Source: Soonwooa sp023440705
Lineage (GTDB): Bacteria > Bacteroidota > Bacteroidia > Flavobacteriales > Weeksellaceae
Assembly (NCBI GenBank): GCA_023440705.1
Contig: JAEXRP010000092.1
Coordinates: forward strand, 1 to 64,000
Direction of reading: 5' to 3'
DNA length: 64,000 bases
Of the stretch, positions 1 through 8,591 are shown piece by piece. The notes under the pieces are model-generated. The model had not been told where the DNA came from and searched no databases. It saw only the letters and a program-made list of their open reading frames with translations. The stretch's first letter is position 1. Every line of letters starts with the position of its first letter. The position numbers and the translations under genes were made by a program.

Positions 1-564
1 GGTAATGCCATTGTTGTTATTCCTGGCGCTAATTACAAATTAGGAAAACGTTATATCGACGAAGCGGATCGCTTTATTCAAAGTGCAGATTTGGTTTTAA
101 TGCAAATGGAAATTCCAGCAGAAACCATCAATTACGTTGCACAAAAGTGTAAGAAATATTCTAAAAAATTGGGTGTTTATGCGGCACCAGCAGCGCAACT
201 TTCTCAAGAAGTTGTAGATGCAGCGACTTTTATCGTTGCTAAAAATCATGATGTTAAAAACGTCTTTGGCGATGTGCCTGTAGAAAGCATTATGAAGAGT
301 CTTCCTAATAAGTTGTTTTTGCGCGATGATGCCAACTCTACAAGTTATTATGATGGTGCCGAAATGAAGTATTTCCGCGAAAATCCTAGCGACATGGTCA
401 ACAAAATGGGAATGGGCGACGCCTTTACTTCTGGTTTTGCAATTGCCCTTTTACATCAAAATAACATCGAAGATTGCGTGAAGTTTGGTAACAAAATAGC
501 CCTTCGTGCTGCTAGTCAACTAGATTCTCAAAAAGGTCTTCCTAATCTTAAGGAGATCAAATAG
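1..564 (+). CDS. PfkB/ribokinase-family sugar kinase, 5' partial
   Basis: The frame is open to the left edge, so the N-terminus lies outside the window. About 187 C-terminal residues are present. The first residues read G-N-A-I-V-V-I-P-G-A-N, as in ribokinases, and the phosphate/anion-hole motif appears as G-M-G-D-A-F, keeping the catalytic Asp. Ribokinase (phosphorylation of D-ribose with ATP in the cytoplasm) is the best guess, but the usual D-T-T-G-A-G-D is changed to N-K-M-G-M-G-D, so the substrate is open. The next gene starts 9 bp downstream, which suggests an operon with the hydrolase and HD protein. Confidence 0.8.
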   Translation, partial: GNAIVVIPGANYKLGKRYIDEADRFIQSADLVLMQMEIPAETINYVAQKCKKYSKKLGVYAAPAAQLSQEVVDAATFIVAKNHDVKNVFGDVPVESIMKSLPNKLFLRDDANSTSYYDGAEMKYFRENPSDMVNKMGMGDAFTSGFAIALLHQNNIEDCVKFGNKIALRAASQLDSQKGLPNLKEIK

Positions 565-573
565 TCCAGTCCG

Positions 574-1416
574 ATGCAGGAATTATCAATAAAAGCTGAG
601 GATGGATATCTGTTAGCCGCAACCTTGTTTGTGCCCGAAATTGATAAGAAAAAAGTTTTGATTATTAATTCGGCGACGGGTGTTAAGCAGCAGATGTATT
701 TTGGATTTGCTCAGTTTTTAGCGCAAAACGGAATAACGGTTATCACTTACGATTACCGCGGAATAGGTTTGTCAAAACCTAGAAAGATGAAAGGTTTTTC
801 TGCAACAATGCGAGATTGGGGCAACCTCGATTACAAAGCCGTAACAGAATATGTTATTAAACATTATTCTGATTCTTCTAAATATATTCTTGGTCACAGT
901 GTTGGTGCGCTAATTCTTGGTATGAATCAATATTCTGACGTTTTCGAAAAAGTGTTTTTTGTAGCAACGCAAAATGCCTACGTTGGTCATCTCAATTTTA
1001 AAACCAAAGTTTCGGCTTATTTGGGTTTTGGGATTATGCAACCTTTGTCAACTAAATTGTTCGGTTATTTCCCTGCACATCGCTTTGGATTGGGCGAAAG
1101 TCTTCCTGCTGGCGTTGGTTATGATTGGCGAAATTTAATTTTAAAACAAAAGTCAACCGATTATTTATTAGAAAATTCCAAAGTTGATATTTCTAAAAAT
1201 ATTTCTAAAAAAGTTTTTGTTCTTTATGCCGAAGATGACGCTTGGTTAACCAAAAATGGTGTCGAATCACTATTAAAAAGTACCTATCCAAAACTGGTAC
1301 CCGAATATCATTTAATAAAAGTTAAAGATTCAGCAGTGGGTAATATTGGACATGTCAACTTTTTTAGAAGTTATAATCAAAAGCTGTGGAATATTATTTT
1401 AAACCAAATTAATTAA
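574..1416 (+). CDS. alpha/beta fold hydrolase
   Basis: A 280-residue cytoplasmic serine hydrolase without a signal peptide. The nucleophile elbow is G-H-S-V-G with Ser109. The likely acid is Asp221 or Asp222 (Y-A-E-D-D) and the likely catalytic His is His260 (N-I-G-H-V). The oxyanion strand region and Y-D-Y-R-G-I-G-L-S at about 59-67 are typical of the COG4757-like group of predicted hydrolases. The substrate cannot be read from sequence. The gene starts 9 bp after the sugar kinase and ends 7 bp before the HD protein, so the three are probably co-transcribed. Confidence 0.85.
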   Translation: MQELSIKAEDGYLLAATLFVPEIDKKKVLIINSATGVKQQMYFGFAQFLAQNGITVITYDYRGIGLSKPRKMKGFSATMRDWGNLDYKAVTEYVIKHYSDSSKYILGHSVGALILGMNQYSDVFEKVFFVATQNAYVGHLNFKTKVSAYLGFGIMQPLSTKLFGYFPAHRFGLGESLPAGVGYDWRNLILKQKSTDYLLENSKVDISKNISKKVFVLYAEDDAWLTKNGVESLLKSTYPKLVPEYHLIKVKDSAVGNIGHVNFFRSYNQKLWNIILNQIN

Positions 1417-1423
1417 AGAGAAA

Positions 1424-2068
1424 ATGAGTCAAATTATTGACAAAACCATAGATTTTGTAAAAGAAAAACTACAAGGCGCTGAAGCTGGACACGATTGGTA
1501 CCACATCGAACGCGTTTGGAAGTTGTCAAAAAAAATTGCCGCTAAAGAATCTTGTGATATCGAGATTGTCGAGTTAGGTGCTTTGTTACACGATATTGCT
1601 GATCCCAAATTCCATAACGGAGACGAAACTGTCGCACCAAAAGTGGCAACCGAATTTTTACAATCTTTAAATTTTCCTAGCGACCGCATCGAGAAAGTTG
1701 TTTTTATCATCAATAATATTTCATTTAAAAACAGAAATGAAGCGCCAGAAGATCTTCCAATCGAGCTGAAAATTGTACAAGATGCTGATCGTATCGACGC
1801 TATTGGTGCTATTGGTATTGCGAGAACATTTAATTTTGGAGGTTTTAAAAACAATTTAATGTACGATCCTAATATTCCGCCACAAGTCGGAATGTCAAAA
1901 GAAGAATACAAAAAATCGAATGGGACAACCATTAATCATTTTTACGAAAAATTGTTGTTGCTAAAAGATTTGTTGAATACCGATTCTGCAAAGGAAATTG
2001 CCGAAGAACGTCACCAGTTTATGTTAAGCTTTTTGGATCAATTTTATAAAGAATGGAATGTCGACTAA
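1424..2068 (+). CDS. HD-domain phosphohydrolase (YedJ/YpgQ-like)
   Basis: A 214-residue protein with the metal-binding HD set: His27 (W-Y-H-I-E-R), His56-Asp57 (L-L-H-D-I-A-D) and Asp119/Asp121 (Q-D-A-D-R-I-D-A-I-G). The length and the D-A-D-R-I-D-A-I-G signature match the YedJ/YpgQ branch, for which nucleotide pyrophosphatase or phosphatase activity has been described. The exact substrate here is inference only. It is the last gene of the tight kinase-hydrolase-HD run; the next gene has its own promoter box. Confidence 0.85.
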   Translation: MSQIIDKTIDFVKEKLQGAEAGHDWYHIERVWKLSKKIAAKESCDIEIVELGALLHDIADPKFHNGDETVAPKVATEFLQSLNFPSDRIEKVVFIINNISFKNRNEAPEDLPIELKIVQDADRIDAIGAIGIARTFNFGGFKNNLMYDPNIPPQVGMSKEEYKKSNGTTINHFYEKLLLLKDLLNTDSAKEIAEERHQFMLSFLDQFYKEWNVD

Positions 2069-2090
2069 GCTCTAGTTTCAAAAGCTTTCT

Positions 2091-2098
2091 TATCTTTG
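2091..2098 (+). promoter_or_regulatory. TAnnTTTG -7 box, leaderless geometry
   Basis: TATCTTTG ends 4 nt before the ATG at 2103. In Bacteroidetes promoters the start site lies about 5 nt after the last G, so transcription should begin at or next to the A of the ATG. No clear -33 TTG at 17-23 nt spacing is visible. Confidence 0.6.
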
Positions 2099-2102
2099 CA
2101 TC

Positions 2103-2696
2103 ATGTATTTAATAATATTTCTGATTTTCTTGTTGTTATGCGCTGCCTTAGTTTTGTCTTTGTACAAAAAAGGTCGATTTGCGGTTGTAGCAAAGATTCT
2201 TAGATTTGTTATTGTTGTTGGGAGTATCGCTTATTTCGCATATTGGTTTGTCGAAAAAAGTCTAAGCCAATTTCTAGAAAATTCGATGGCGGTACAAGTT
2301 ATCAACCATCTTCCGCAGCCGTTGGATTTTTATGTTATTCGTGTTTCCGATAAAGATGAAAAAAATGAAAAGTATCTTTCTAAACATATTGGGAGAATTC
2401 GACCAGATTTTTATCGCATAGAATATCTTAATATGCAAAAGTCAAATGAGTTTTGGATTGTAGGTTATCTTAACAAATCCAGACTAGCTTATTTTTCGCA
2501 ACATGCCGTTACAGAAGGCAATCGTGACCAGATTGTAGAAGTACGCAACTATATTAATCAAAGTCAGAAATTGTCAAGTATTGCTTCGGATCAAGTTGGT
2601 ATTTTGAAGTATGACAATATGAAAATCAGTATTTGGGTGACGCTAGATTTATTGCTGATTTTTCTTAATTCGGTTTTGCTTTTTAGGCGAAAATAA
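2103..2696 (+). CDS. small membrane protein, function unknown
   Basis: A 197-residue protein with two N-terminal hydrophobic segments (about 1-20 and 32-50), a soluble middle domain of about 120 residues, and a C-terminal hydrophobic segment (about 174-193) ending in R-R-K. I do not recognise a family. The middle part, between the second and third segments, is therefore probably on the outer face of the inner membrane. It has its own predicted promoter, so it is probably not co-transcribed only with the HD gene. Confidence 0.7.
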   Translation: MYLIIFLIFLLLCAALVLSLYKKGRFAVVAKILRFVIVVGSIAYFAYWFVEKSLSQFLENSMAVQVINHLPQPLDFYVIRVSDKDEKNEKYLSKHIGRIRPDFYRIEYLNMQKSNEFWIVGYLNKSRLAYFSQHAVTEGNRDQIVEVRNYINQSQKLSSIASDQVGILKYDNMKISIWVTLDLLLIFLNSVLLFRRK

Positions 2697-2780
2697 AACT
2701 GATTCTGTCTATTACAAGCAAATTTAAATTTTATTAAAATCAAACTTTCTAGCACAGATTTTGTGCGGAAATTTTATACT

Positions 2781-4070
2781 ATGAATATACAAGCAAAATT
2801 AGAATTAGGTAACCAAGCCTTTCTCAATTGGAGAAAAATAAGTTTTGAAGAACGTCAAAAATTGTTTTCAAAAATGGCTGAATTGATGAGGTCGGATGTT
2901 GACAAATATGCGGTTACCATTACTAAAGAAATGCACAAGCCGATTACCCAATCGATTGCCGAAATCAATAAAACTGCGGGTATGCTCGACTATTACGCAA
3001 ATTGTGAAAATGTTTTAGCACCTGAAAATATCGAAACCGAATTTAATGTTTCTGAAGTTCATCATGCGCCGCTTGGGATAATTTTGGGCGTAATGCCTTG
3101 GAATTTTCCTTTTTGGCAAGTGTTGAGATTTGCGGTTCCTGCAATTTTAGCAGGAAATGTTGTTGTGTTAAAACATGCTTCAATCTGTTTCGGAACGGGA
3201 CGACTTATCGAGGAATTGTTTGTGCAAGCTGGTTTTCCAGAAGCGGTATTTCAGAATTTTGAAGTTGGACATAAAGAGATTCAAGAGATTTTAGAAAGTC
3301 CTTATGTGCAAGGTGTGAGCCTGACTGGTAGCGGAAAAGCTGGTGGCGAAGTGGCATCAATTGCTGGCAAAAATATTAAAAGATCGGTTTTGGAATTGGG
3401 TGGTAGCGATGCTTATATTGTTTTAGACGATGCCGAAATTCTAAAAGCAGCTAAAGAAGCACCTCGTGGAAAGCTTCAAAATACAGGTCAAGTTTGTAAT
3501 GCTGCAAAACGTTTCTTAGTTCAAAAATCTGTGGAAAATGAGTTTATTCCTGCTTTTGTAGAGGAATATAAAACTTATGTTCCTGGCGATCCAATGGATA
3601 AAAATACACGCATTTCGAAAATGGCTAGAAAAGATCTAGCGGACGAATTGTTGGCGCAATATGATAAAGCCATTGCAAACGGAGCCGAAATCGTCTTGCC
3701 TTTAGAAAGACTTTCTGACCAAGAATTAAAACCTGGAATCATCAAAGTAAAAGCTGGGAATCCAATTCTTCAAGAGGAATTATTTGGTCCTTTAGCAATG
3801 TTGATGGTTGGTGAAACGGATGAAGAATTGTTGACTTTAGCTAATGATATTCCGTTTGGATTAGGAAATGCGATTTGGACGAAAGATAAAAAACGTGCGC
3901 AATTCTTTATTGATAATTTAGATTCTGGGACCGTTTCTATTAATAAGTCAACAAGTTCAGATGCTAGATTGCCGTTTGGAGGCGCAAAGCAATCTGGTTA
4001 TGGTGTGGAGCTTTCGACAGTTGCGCTTAAAGAATTTACTATTACAAAAACCATTGTTGGGAATATTTAA
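2781..4070 (+). CDS. NAD(P)-dependent aldehyde dehydrogenase (succinate-semialdehyde type)
   Basis: The ATG at 2781 gives 429 residues and begins M-N-I-Q-A-K-L; a GTG at 2763 would add six residues without family similarity. Aldehyde dehydrogenase motifs are intact: M-P-W-N-F-P (Asn108), L-E-L-G-G-S-D with general-base Glu205, and G-Q-V-C-N with nucleophile Cys239. The compact length and the P-W-N-F-P-F-W-Q-V-L-R block fit the short SSADH (GabD1-like) group, which oxidises succinate semialdehyde to succinate; the substrate is inferred. The gene is followed by a strong terminator. Confidence 0.88.
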   Translation: MNIQAKLELGNQAFLNWRKISFEERQKLFSKMAELMRSDVDKYAVTITKEMHKPITQSIAEINKTAGMLDYYANCENVLAPENIETEFNVSEVHHAPLGIILGVMPWNFPFWQVLRFAVPAILAGNVVVLKHASICFGTGRLIEELFVQAGFPEAVFQNFEVGHKEIQEILESPYVQGVSLTGSGKAGGEVASIAGKNIKRSVLELGGSDAYIVLDDAEILKAAKEAPRGKLQNTGQVCNAAKRFLVQKSVENEFIPAFVEEYKTYVPGDPMDKNTRISKMARKDLADELLAQYDKAIANGAEIVLPLERLSDQELKPGIIKVKAGNPILQEELFGPLAMLMVGETDEELLTLANDIPFGLGNAIWTKDKKRAQFFIDNLDSGTVSINKSTSSDARLPFGGAKQSGYGVELSTVALKEFTITKTIVGNI

Positions 4071-4110
4071 TTTTTTCTGAATTAAATATTTTTAAATGAG
4101 ATTAAAATAA

Positions 4111-4145
4111 ATTCGGCGCCTATTGTGGGCGCCGAATGTTTTTAT
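4111..4145. terminator. bidirectional terminator between aldehyde dehydrogenase and cysS
   Basis: A perfect 10-bp stem (4111-4120 with 4128-4137) with loop TATTGTG is followed by GTTTTT on plus and TTATTTT on minus. It lies between the convergent ends of the dehydrogenase and cysS, and its plus-strand T tract overlaps the cysS stop codon. Confidence 0.85.
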
Positions 4146-5602
4146 AAAAGTTGGTAACTTGTACCGTCTCTGCTATCTTTTAGCTCAATACCTTGCTCTA
4201 AAAGTTGATCTCGAATTTGATCCGACAAATCAAAATTCTTTGCTTTTCTCGCTTGATTTCTTAGATCAATAAGAACTTTTAAAGCTTGATCTAGTTTTTC
4301 ACTATTATTTTCTTCCACATTTTGTAAACCCAAAACTTCGAAAACAATATCATGAACGAACTGCTTTAATGTATCCAAATCCGCTTGACTAATCGTCTCT
4401 TTTTTATCTTTAATAGCGAATATCGTTTTAACAATTTCGAAAAGATTAGCTATAACAATTGGACTGTTAAAGTCGTCTAATAAAGCCTCTACAACTTTAG
4501 TTTTCAGTTCTTCAACATTAATGCTCGACGTTGCCGAAGTTTCCAAATTATCCAAAGATTTTACGGCTTCCATCAATCTGTTAAAACCTTTTTCACTAGC
4601 AAGCATCGCCTCGTTAGAAATATCTAAAACACTTCTATAATGCGCTTGCATAAAGCAAAATCTCAACACACTTGGATGGAAAGCTTTCTCAAAGAAATTG
4701 TTATTTCCTGTAATCAATTCCATTGGAAGAATATAGTTGCCTGTCGATTTTGACATACGTTGACCATTCATCGTAAGCATATTAGCATGCATCCAATATC
4801 TTACGGGTTCTTCGCCATTGCAAGCTTTTCCTTGTGCGATTTCACATTCGTGATGCGGGAATTTAAGATCCATTCCGCCACCGTGGATGTCAAATTGATT
4901 ACCAAGATATTTGGTGCTCATCGCAGTACATTCGAGATGCCAACCCGGGAAACCTTCTCCCCAAGGCGAAATCCACTTCATAATATGTTGTGGCGAGGCG
5001 TTTTTCCAAAGTGCAAAATCTTGTGGATTTTTCTTTTCATGTTGTCCGTCTAGATCACGCGTATTTGCAAAAAGCTCCTCGATATTACGACGAGATAATT
5101 CGCCGTAGTTAAGACCACGTTTATTATATTCCAAAACATCAAAGTATACAGAACCATTGCTTTCGTAAGCAAATCCTTTTTCAATAAGCGTTTTGGTTAA
5201 TTCAATTTGTTCAACAATATGTCCAGTTGCAGTCGGTTCAATTGTCGGTGGCAAAAGATTGAATTTCTTAAGAACATCATGAAAATCAACAGTATATTTT
5301 TGTACAATTTCCATTGGTTCTAATTTTTCCAAACGCGATTGTTTGATGAATCTATCATTGTTAATATCACCATCATCCGTCAAATGTCCAGCATCTGTAA
5401 TGTTGCGAACATAACGAACTTTGTAACCCAAAAACATCAAGCTTCGGTAGATGAAATCAAAGGACAAAAATGTTCGGACATTACCCAAGTGTACATTGCT
5501 GTAGACAGTTGGTCCGCAGACATACATCCCAACATTTCCTGGTAAAATCGGTTCGAAAATTTCCTTTTCTCCAGTTAAGGAGTTATATATTTTAAGTTGC
5601 AT
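4142..5602 (-). CDS. cysS: cysteine--tRNA ligase
   Basis: A 486-residue class I aminoacyl-tRNA synthetase that charges tRNA-Cys. The zinc-binding Cys29 is in Y-V-C-G-P-T-V-Y, the HIGH motif is H-L-G-N at 38-41, further zinc ligands sit in W-H-L-E-C (Cys225) and F-P-H-H-E-C-E (His250, Glu252 region), and the KMSKS motif is R-M-S-K-S at 282-286. The C-terminal DALR-like helical region continues to the end, so the protein is full length. It stands alone on minus, ending against the shared terminator. Confidence 0.97.
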   Translation of the reverse strand: MQLKIYNSLTGEKEIFEPILPGNVGMYVCGPTVYSNVHLGNVRTFLSFDFIYRSLMFLGYKVRYVRNITDAGHLTDDGDINNDRFIKQSRLEKLEPMEIVQKYTVDFHDVLKKFNLLPPTIEPTATGHIVEQIELTKTLIEKGFAYESNGSVYFDVLEYNKRGLNYGELSRRNIEELFANTRDLDGQHEKKNPQDFALWKNASPQHIMKWISPWGEGFPGWHLECTAMSTKYLGNQFDIHGGGMDLKFPHHECEIAQGKACNGEEPVRYWMHANMLTMNGQRMSKSTGNYILPMELITGNNNFFEKAFHPSVLRFCFMQAHYRSVLDISNEAMLASEKGFNRLMEAVKSLDNLETSATSSINVEELKTKVVEALLDDFNSPIVIANLFEIVKTIFAIKDKKETISQADLDTLKQFVHDIVFEVLGLQNVEENNSEKLDQALKVLIDLRNQARKAKNFDLSDQIRDQLLEQGIELKDSRDGTSYQLL

Positions 5603-5657
5603 TGTTTGGTTTTAAAAGATTTTAAATTCAAAAATTAATAATTGTTTTAACATGAAA

Positions 5658-5690
5658 TTTCATCAACAACAAATAATTGTCGTGATGAAA
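5658..5690. other. inverted repeat downstream of the DinB gene
   Basis: TTTCATCA (5658-5665) can pair with TGATGAAA (5683-5690), and ACAA/TTGT in between extends the stem imperfectly. It lies 35 bp past the end of the minus-strand DinB gene and could be a weak terminator, but there is no good T tract on minus. Confidence 0.35.
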
Positions 5691-5724
5691 ATTTTATTTA
5701 ATACTTTTTTGAATTTTATCATTA

Positions 5725-6156
5725 TTAAATATGTTCTAGATGATGATTAAGATGATCAATATAATCTTGTATCAAAAACTCTAAAGTTACAATTCTTTGT
5801 TCATTTTTTGAAGTGTCACAAGTTTTTAACAACAATTCGTTTGGAATATTTTCAACAACATTGACAATTTGCAAGTTCAAAGCTTTCCAAAGATTAATGA
5901 TGTCTTTAGCTGGAATGTTTTGATAATTTTGAGCTTTTACCCAAGCATCTTGATCGTAGACTATATTTTCGTTTTCTTTATATTGTGTTACGACAAACCT
6001 TCTAATATTGGTAAATGCGCTGTCACAAAGATGTCCAAGGATTTCTTTTTTTGACCATTTATCATCAGCTATTTTAAAATTCCAATCCTTTTCTGTAATA
6101 GAATTAAAACGCAAAGTTTGCTCTTCAACTATATTTTTTAAGATCTGAAAATCCAT
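5725..6156 (-). CDS. DinB-family metal-binding protein
   Basis: A 143-residue four-helix DinB/YfiT-like protein. The putative metal triad is His42 (I-L-G-H-L), His135 and His139 (D-H-L-N-H-H-L). The K-W-S-K-K-E-I-L-G-H-L-C-D-S-A block is the characteristic first motif. DinB relatives include bacillithiol/mycothiol-dependent transferases, but the activity here is unknown. It begins 1 bp after the folE stop, so folE and this gene are almost certainly one transcript with coupled translation. Confidence 0.85.
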   Translation of the reverse strand: MDFQILKNIVEEQTLRFNSITEKDWNFKIADDKWSKKEILGHLCDSAFTNIRRFVVTQYKENENIVYDQDAWVKAQNYQNIPAKDIINLWKALNLQIVNVVENIPNELLLKTCDTSKNEQRIVTLEFLIQDYIDHLNHHLEHI

Positions 6157-6157
6157 T

Positions 6158-6823
6158 TTAATCTAACTTTGCATGACTTCCTACATAATGTAAGAACTCT
6201 TGACGTGTGATTGGATTAGTACGGAATATGCCACTTAATTCTGCTGTAATTGTTGAACTCGCCGTGTCTTTAATGCCACGACAATTTACGCAAAGGTGTT
6301 TGGCATCGATGATACAAGCGACATCTTTAGTGCCTAGAGCGACCTTCAAAGCCTCAACGATTTGCATGGTTAGTCGTTCTTGGACTTGTGGTCTTTTGGC
6401 GTAATAATCTACAATTCTATTAATTTTAGAAAGACCAATCACTTCGCCATTAGAGATGTATGCGACGTGCGCGCGACCAATAATCGGTAAGAAATGATGT
6501 TCGCAGAATGAATATACTGTAATGTCTTTTTCAACAAGCATTTGACGGTATTTGTACTTATTAGAAAAAGTCGAAATACCAGGTTTGTTCTCTGGAAGAA
6601 GACCTCCGAAAATTTCATTGACATACATTTTGGCTACACGCTTTGGCGAATCTTTAAGAGAATCGTCCGTCATGTCAAGTCCCAAAGTCTGCATTATTTC
6701 ACCAAAAAGTCCTTGGATTTTTTCAATTTTTTCTTCTGGACTTAGTGCAAAAGCATCTTCTCGAAGCGGTGTATGTTCTTTACCTGTGAAAAGGTCATCG
6801 TCATTATCAAAATGTTCCGTCAT
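6158..6823 (-). CDS. folE: GTP cyclohydrolase I
   Basis: A 221-residue enzyme converting GTP to 7,8-dihydroneopterin triphosphate, the first step of tetrahydrofolate (and queuosine) synthesis. The zinc ligands Cys107 and His110 (S-F-C-E-H-H) and Cys178 (H-L-C-V-N-C-R-G) are present, each three positions before the E. coli numbering. The N-terminal about 30 residues are acidic and variable. A TAATTTTG box lies 23 nt upstream, and the DinB gene follows 1 bp downstream. Confidence 0.96.
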   Translation of the reverse strand: MTEHFDNDDDLFTGKEHTPLREDAFALSPEEKIEKIQGLFGEIMQTLGLDMTDDSLKDSPKRVAKMYVNEIFGGLLPENKPGISTFSNKYKYRQMLVEKDITVYSFCEHHFLPIIGRAHVAYISNGEVIGLSKINRIVDYYAKRPQVQERLTMQIVEALKVALGTKDVACIIDAKHLCVNCRGIKDTASSTITAELSGIFRTNPITRQEFLHYVGSHAKLD

Positions 6824-6846
6824 TTCTAAAAACTAATTATAATAAG

Positions 6847-6854
6847 CAAAATTA
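6847..6854 (-). promoter_or_regulatory. -7 box for folE
   Basis: On minus the sequence reads TAATTTTG, an exact TAnnTTTG match, giving a predicted start near 6842 and a leader of about 19 nt to the folE ATG. Confidence 0.5.
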
Positions 6855-7018
6855 GGAAAAATTATACTTTTTATGACTAAAAGCATCGGCTTATTAAAAT
6901 TTTATTGTAGCTTTAAATATTATAAAAGACTTCAAATATTAAACTAACTGATAATCTTTCCGTTGTGTTTTTATAGAAAGGGAATGATAAAATTTAATTA
7001 TTTTGAATTGAAATTTTA

Positions 7019-7026
7019 TATATTTG
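7019..7026 (+). promoter_or_regulatory. -7 box for the acpP operon
   Basis: TATATTTG followed by CACC lies 32 nt before the acpP ATG, so the predicted leader is about 28 nt. No TTG is seen at the usual -33 distance. Confidence 0.65.
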
Positions 7027-7058
7027 CACCAAATTAACATTAATTAAAATTAAATACT

Positions 7059-7298
7059 ATGTCAGACATTGCATCAAGAGTAAAAGCTATCATCGCTGAT
7101 AAGCTTGACGTTGAAGAAACAGAAGTGACTCCAGAGGCTAGCTTCACTAACGATTTAGGAGCAGATTCTTTGGATACTGTAGAATTGATTATGGAATTCG
7201 AAAAAGAATTTAACATTCAGATTCCAGACGATCAAGCAGAAAAAATTACTACTGTAGGTCACGCTATCGCTTACATCGAGGAAGTAGTTAACAAATAA
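7059..7298 (+). CDS. acpP: acyl carrier protein
   Basis: A 79-residue acidic carrier protein of fatty acid synthesis. Ser37 in G-A-D-S-L-D-T-V-E is the 4'-phosphopantetheine attachment site. Length and helix pattern are normal. It is the first gene of the acpP-fabF-rnc-IPExxxVDY-pyk run and lies 39 bp before fabF. Confidence 0.98.
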   Translation: MSDIASRVKAIIADKLDVEETEVTPEASFTNDLGADSLDTVELIMEFEKEFNIQIPDDQAEKITTVGHAIAYIEEVVNK

Positions 7299-7337
7299 TA
7301 TTTTCTAACGAATTAATTAGAAATTATAAAAAATTAT

Positions 7338-8585
7338 ATGGAATTAAAAAGAGTAGTTGTTACAGGTTTTGGTGCCATTACACCGATAGGAAATAATGCG
7401 AAAGAATATTGGGACAGTCTTGTAAAAGGTGAGAGCGGAGCCGCTCCCATTACTCTTTTTGATTCCACTAATTTTAAAACGAAGTTCGCTTGCGAGGTCA
7501 AAAACTTTAATCCTTTGGATCATTTTGACAAAAAAGAAGCGAAAAAAATGGACAGAAACTCACAATTCGGTCAAGTTGCAGCGCGCGAAGCGATTGCACA
7601 TAGCCGTATTATCGAAGATTCTGTTGACAAAAATAGAGTAGGTGTTATCTGGGGTTCGGGTATTGGCGGACTAGAAACTTTTGAAACAGAAGTTGTTGGT
7701 TGGGCTAATTCTCAAAACATTCCTAGATTCAACCCTTTCTTTATCCCTAAAATGATTGCTGATATTACACCTGGTAATATCTCAATTGAGTTTGGATTCC
7801 ATGGTCCTAACTATACAACTGTTTCAGCTTGTGCTTCTTCTGCTAATGCACTTATCGATGCAAGAATGCTTATTCAATTGGGTAAAGCTGATGTTATCGT
7901 GTGTGGTGGATCAGAAGCTGCAGTTACAGCAAGTGGTATGGGAGGATTTAACGCTTTGATGGCGCTTTCTACAAGAAATGATGATCCTAAAACGGCTTCT
8001 AGACCTTTTGACAAAGACAGAGATGGTTTTGTACTAGGTGAAGGTGCAGGTTGTATCATTCTTGAAGAATATGAACACGCTGTTAAAAGAGGCGCAACGA
8101 TTTACGCAGAATTAGCTGGAGGTGGACTTAGTGCAGATGCGCACCACATGACAGCTCCACATCCTGAAGGATTGGGCGCTTATCTTGTAATGAAAAATTG
8201 TTTGGAAGATGCAGGACTTACTGCTGACGATGTAGACCATATCAATATGCATGGTACATCTACGCCGTTAGGAGATATTGCAGAATCTAGTGCAATTGCA
8301 AAATTACTAGGCGAGCATGCTTATGATATTAATCTTAACTCTACTAAGTCGATGACAGGTCACCTTTTAGGTGCAGCTGGTGTTATCGAAGCTATTGCGG
8401 CTATTGGTACTATTATCCATGGGATTATCCCTCCGACGATTAATCACTTTACAGATGATGAAAAGATCGACGCGAGATTAGATTTTACTTTTAACGAAGC
8501 AGTTCATAAAGAAGTGAATGTTGCTATGAGCAATACATTCGGGTTCGGTGGACATAACGCTTGTGTACTTTTCAAAAAAATCTAA
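7338..8585 (+). CDS. fabF: beta-ketoacyl-ACP synthase II
   Basis: A 415-residue condensing enzyme that elongates acyl-ACP with malonyl-ACP. The catalytic triad is Cys165 (V-S-A-C-A-S-S), His305 (N-M-H-G-T-S-T-P) and His342 (M-T-G-H-L-L-G-A-A-G), with Lys337 in N-S-T-K-S. Full length and directly downstream of acpP, its substrate carrier; rnc starts 6 bp after its stop. Confidence 0.97.
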   Translation: MELKRVVVTGFGAITPIGNNAKEYWDSLVKGESGAAPITLFDSTNFKTKFACEVKNFNPLDHFDKKEAKKMDRNSQFGQVAAREAIAHSRIIEDSVDKNRVGVIWGSGIGGLETFETEVVGWANSQNIPRFNPFFIPKMIADITPGNISIEFGFHGPNYTTVSACASSANALIDARMLIQLGKADVIVCGGSEAAVTASGMGGFNALMALSTRNDDPKTASRPFDKDRDGFVLGEGAGCIILEEYEHAVKRGATIYAELAGGGLSADAHHMTAPHPEGLGAYLVMKNCLEDAGLTADDVDHINMHGTSTPLGDIAESSAIAKLLGEHAYDINLNSTKSMTGHLLGAAGVIEAIAAIGTIIHGIIPPTINHFTDDEKIDARLDFTFNEAVHKEVNVAMSNTFGFGGHNACVLFKKI

Positions 8586-8591
8586 ATTATT

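Noticed and set aside
1429..1932. 167-codon open frame antisense to the HD phosphohydrolase
   Set aside because: It mirrors a well-supported gene; its protein has no recognisable domain and lacks a promoter.
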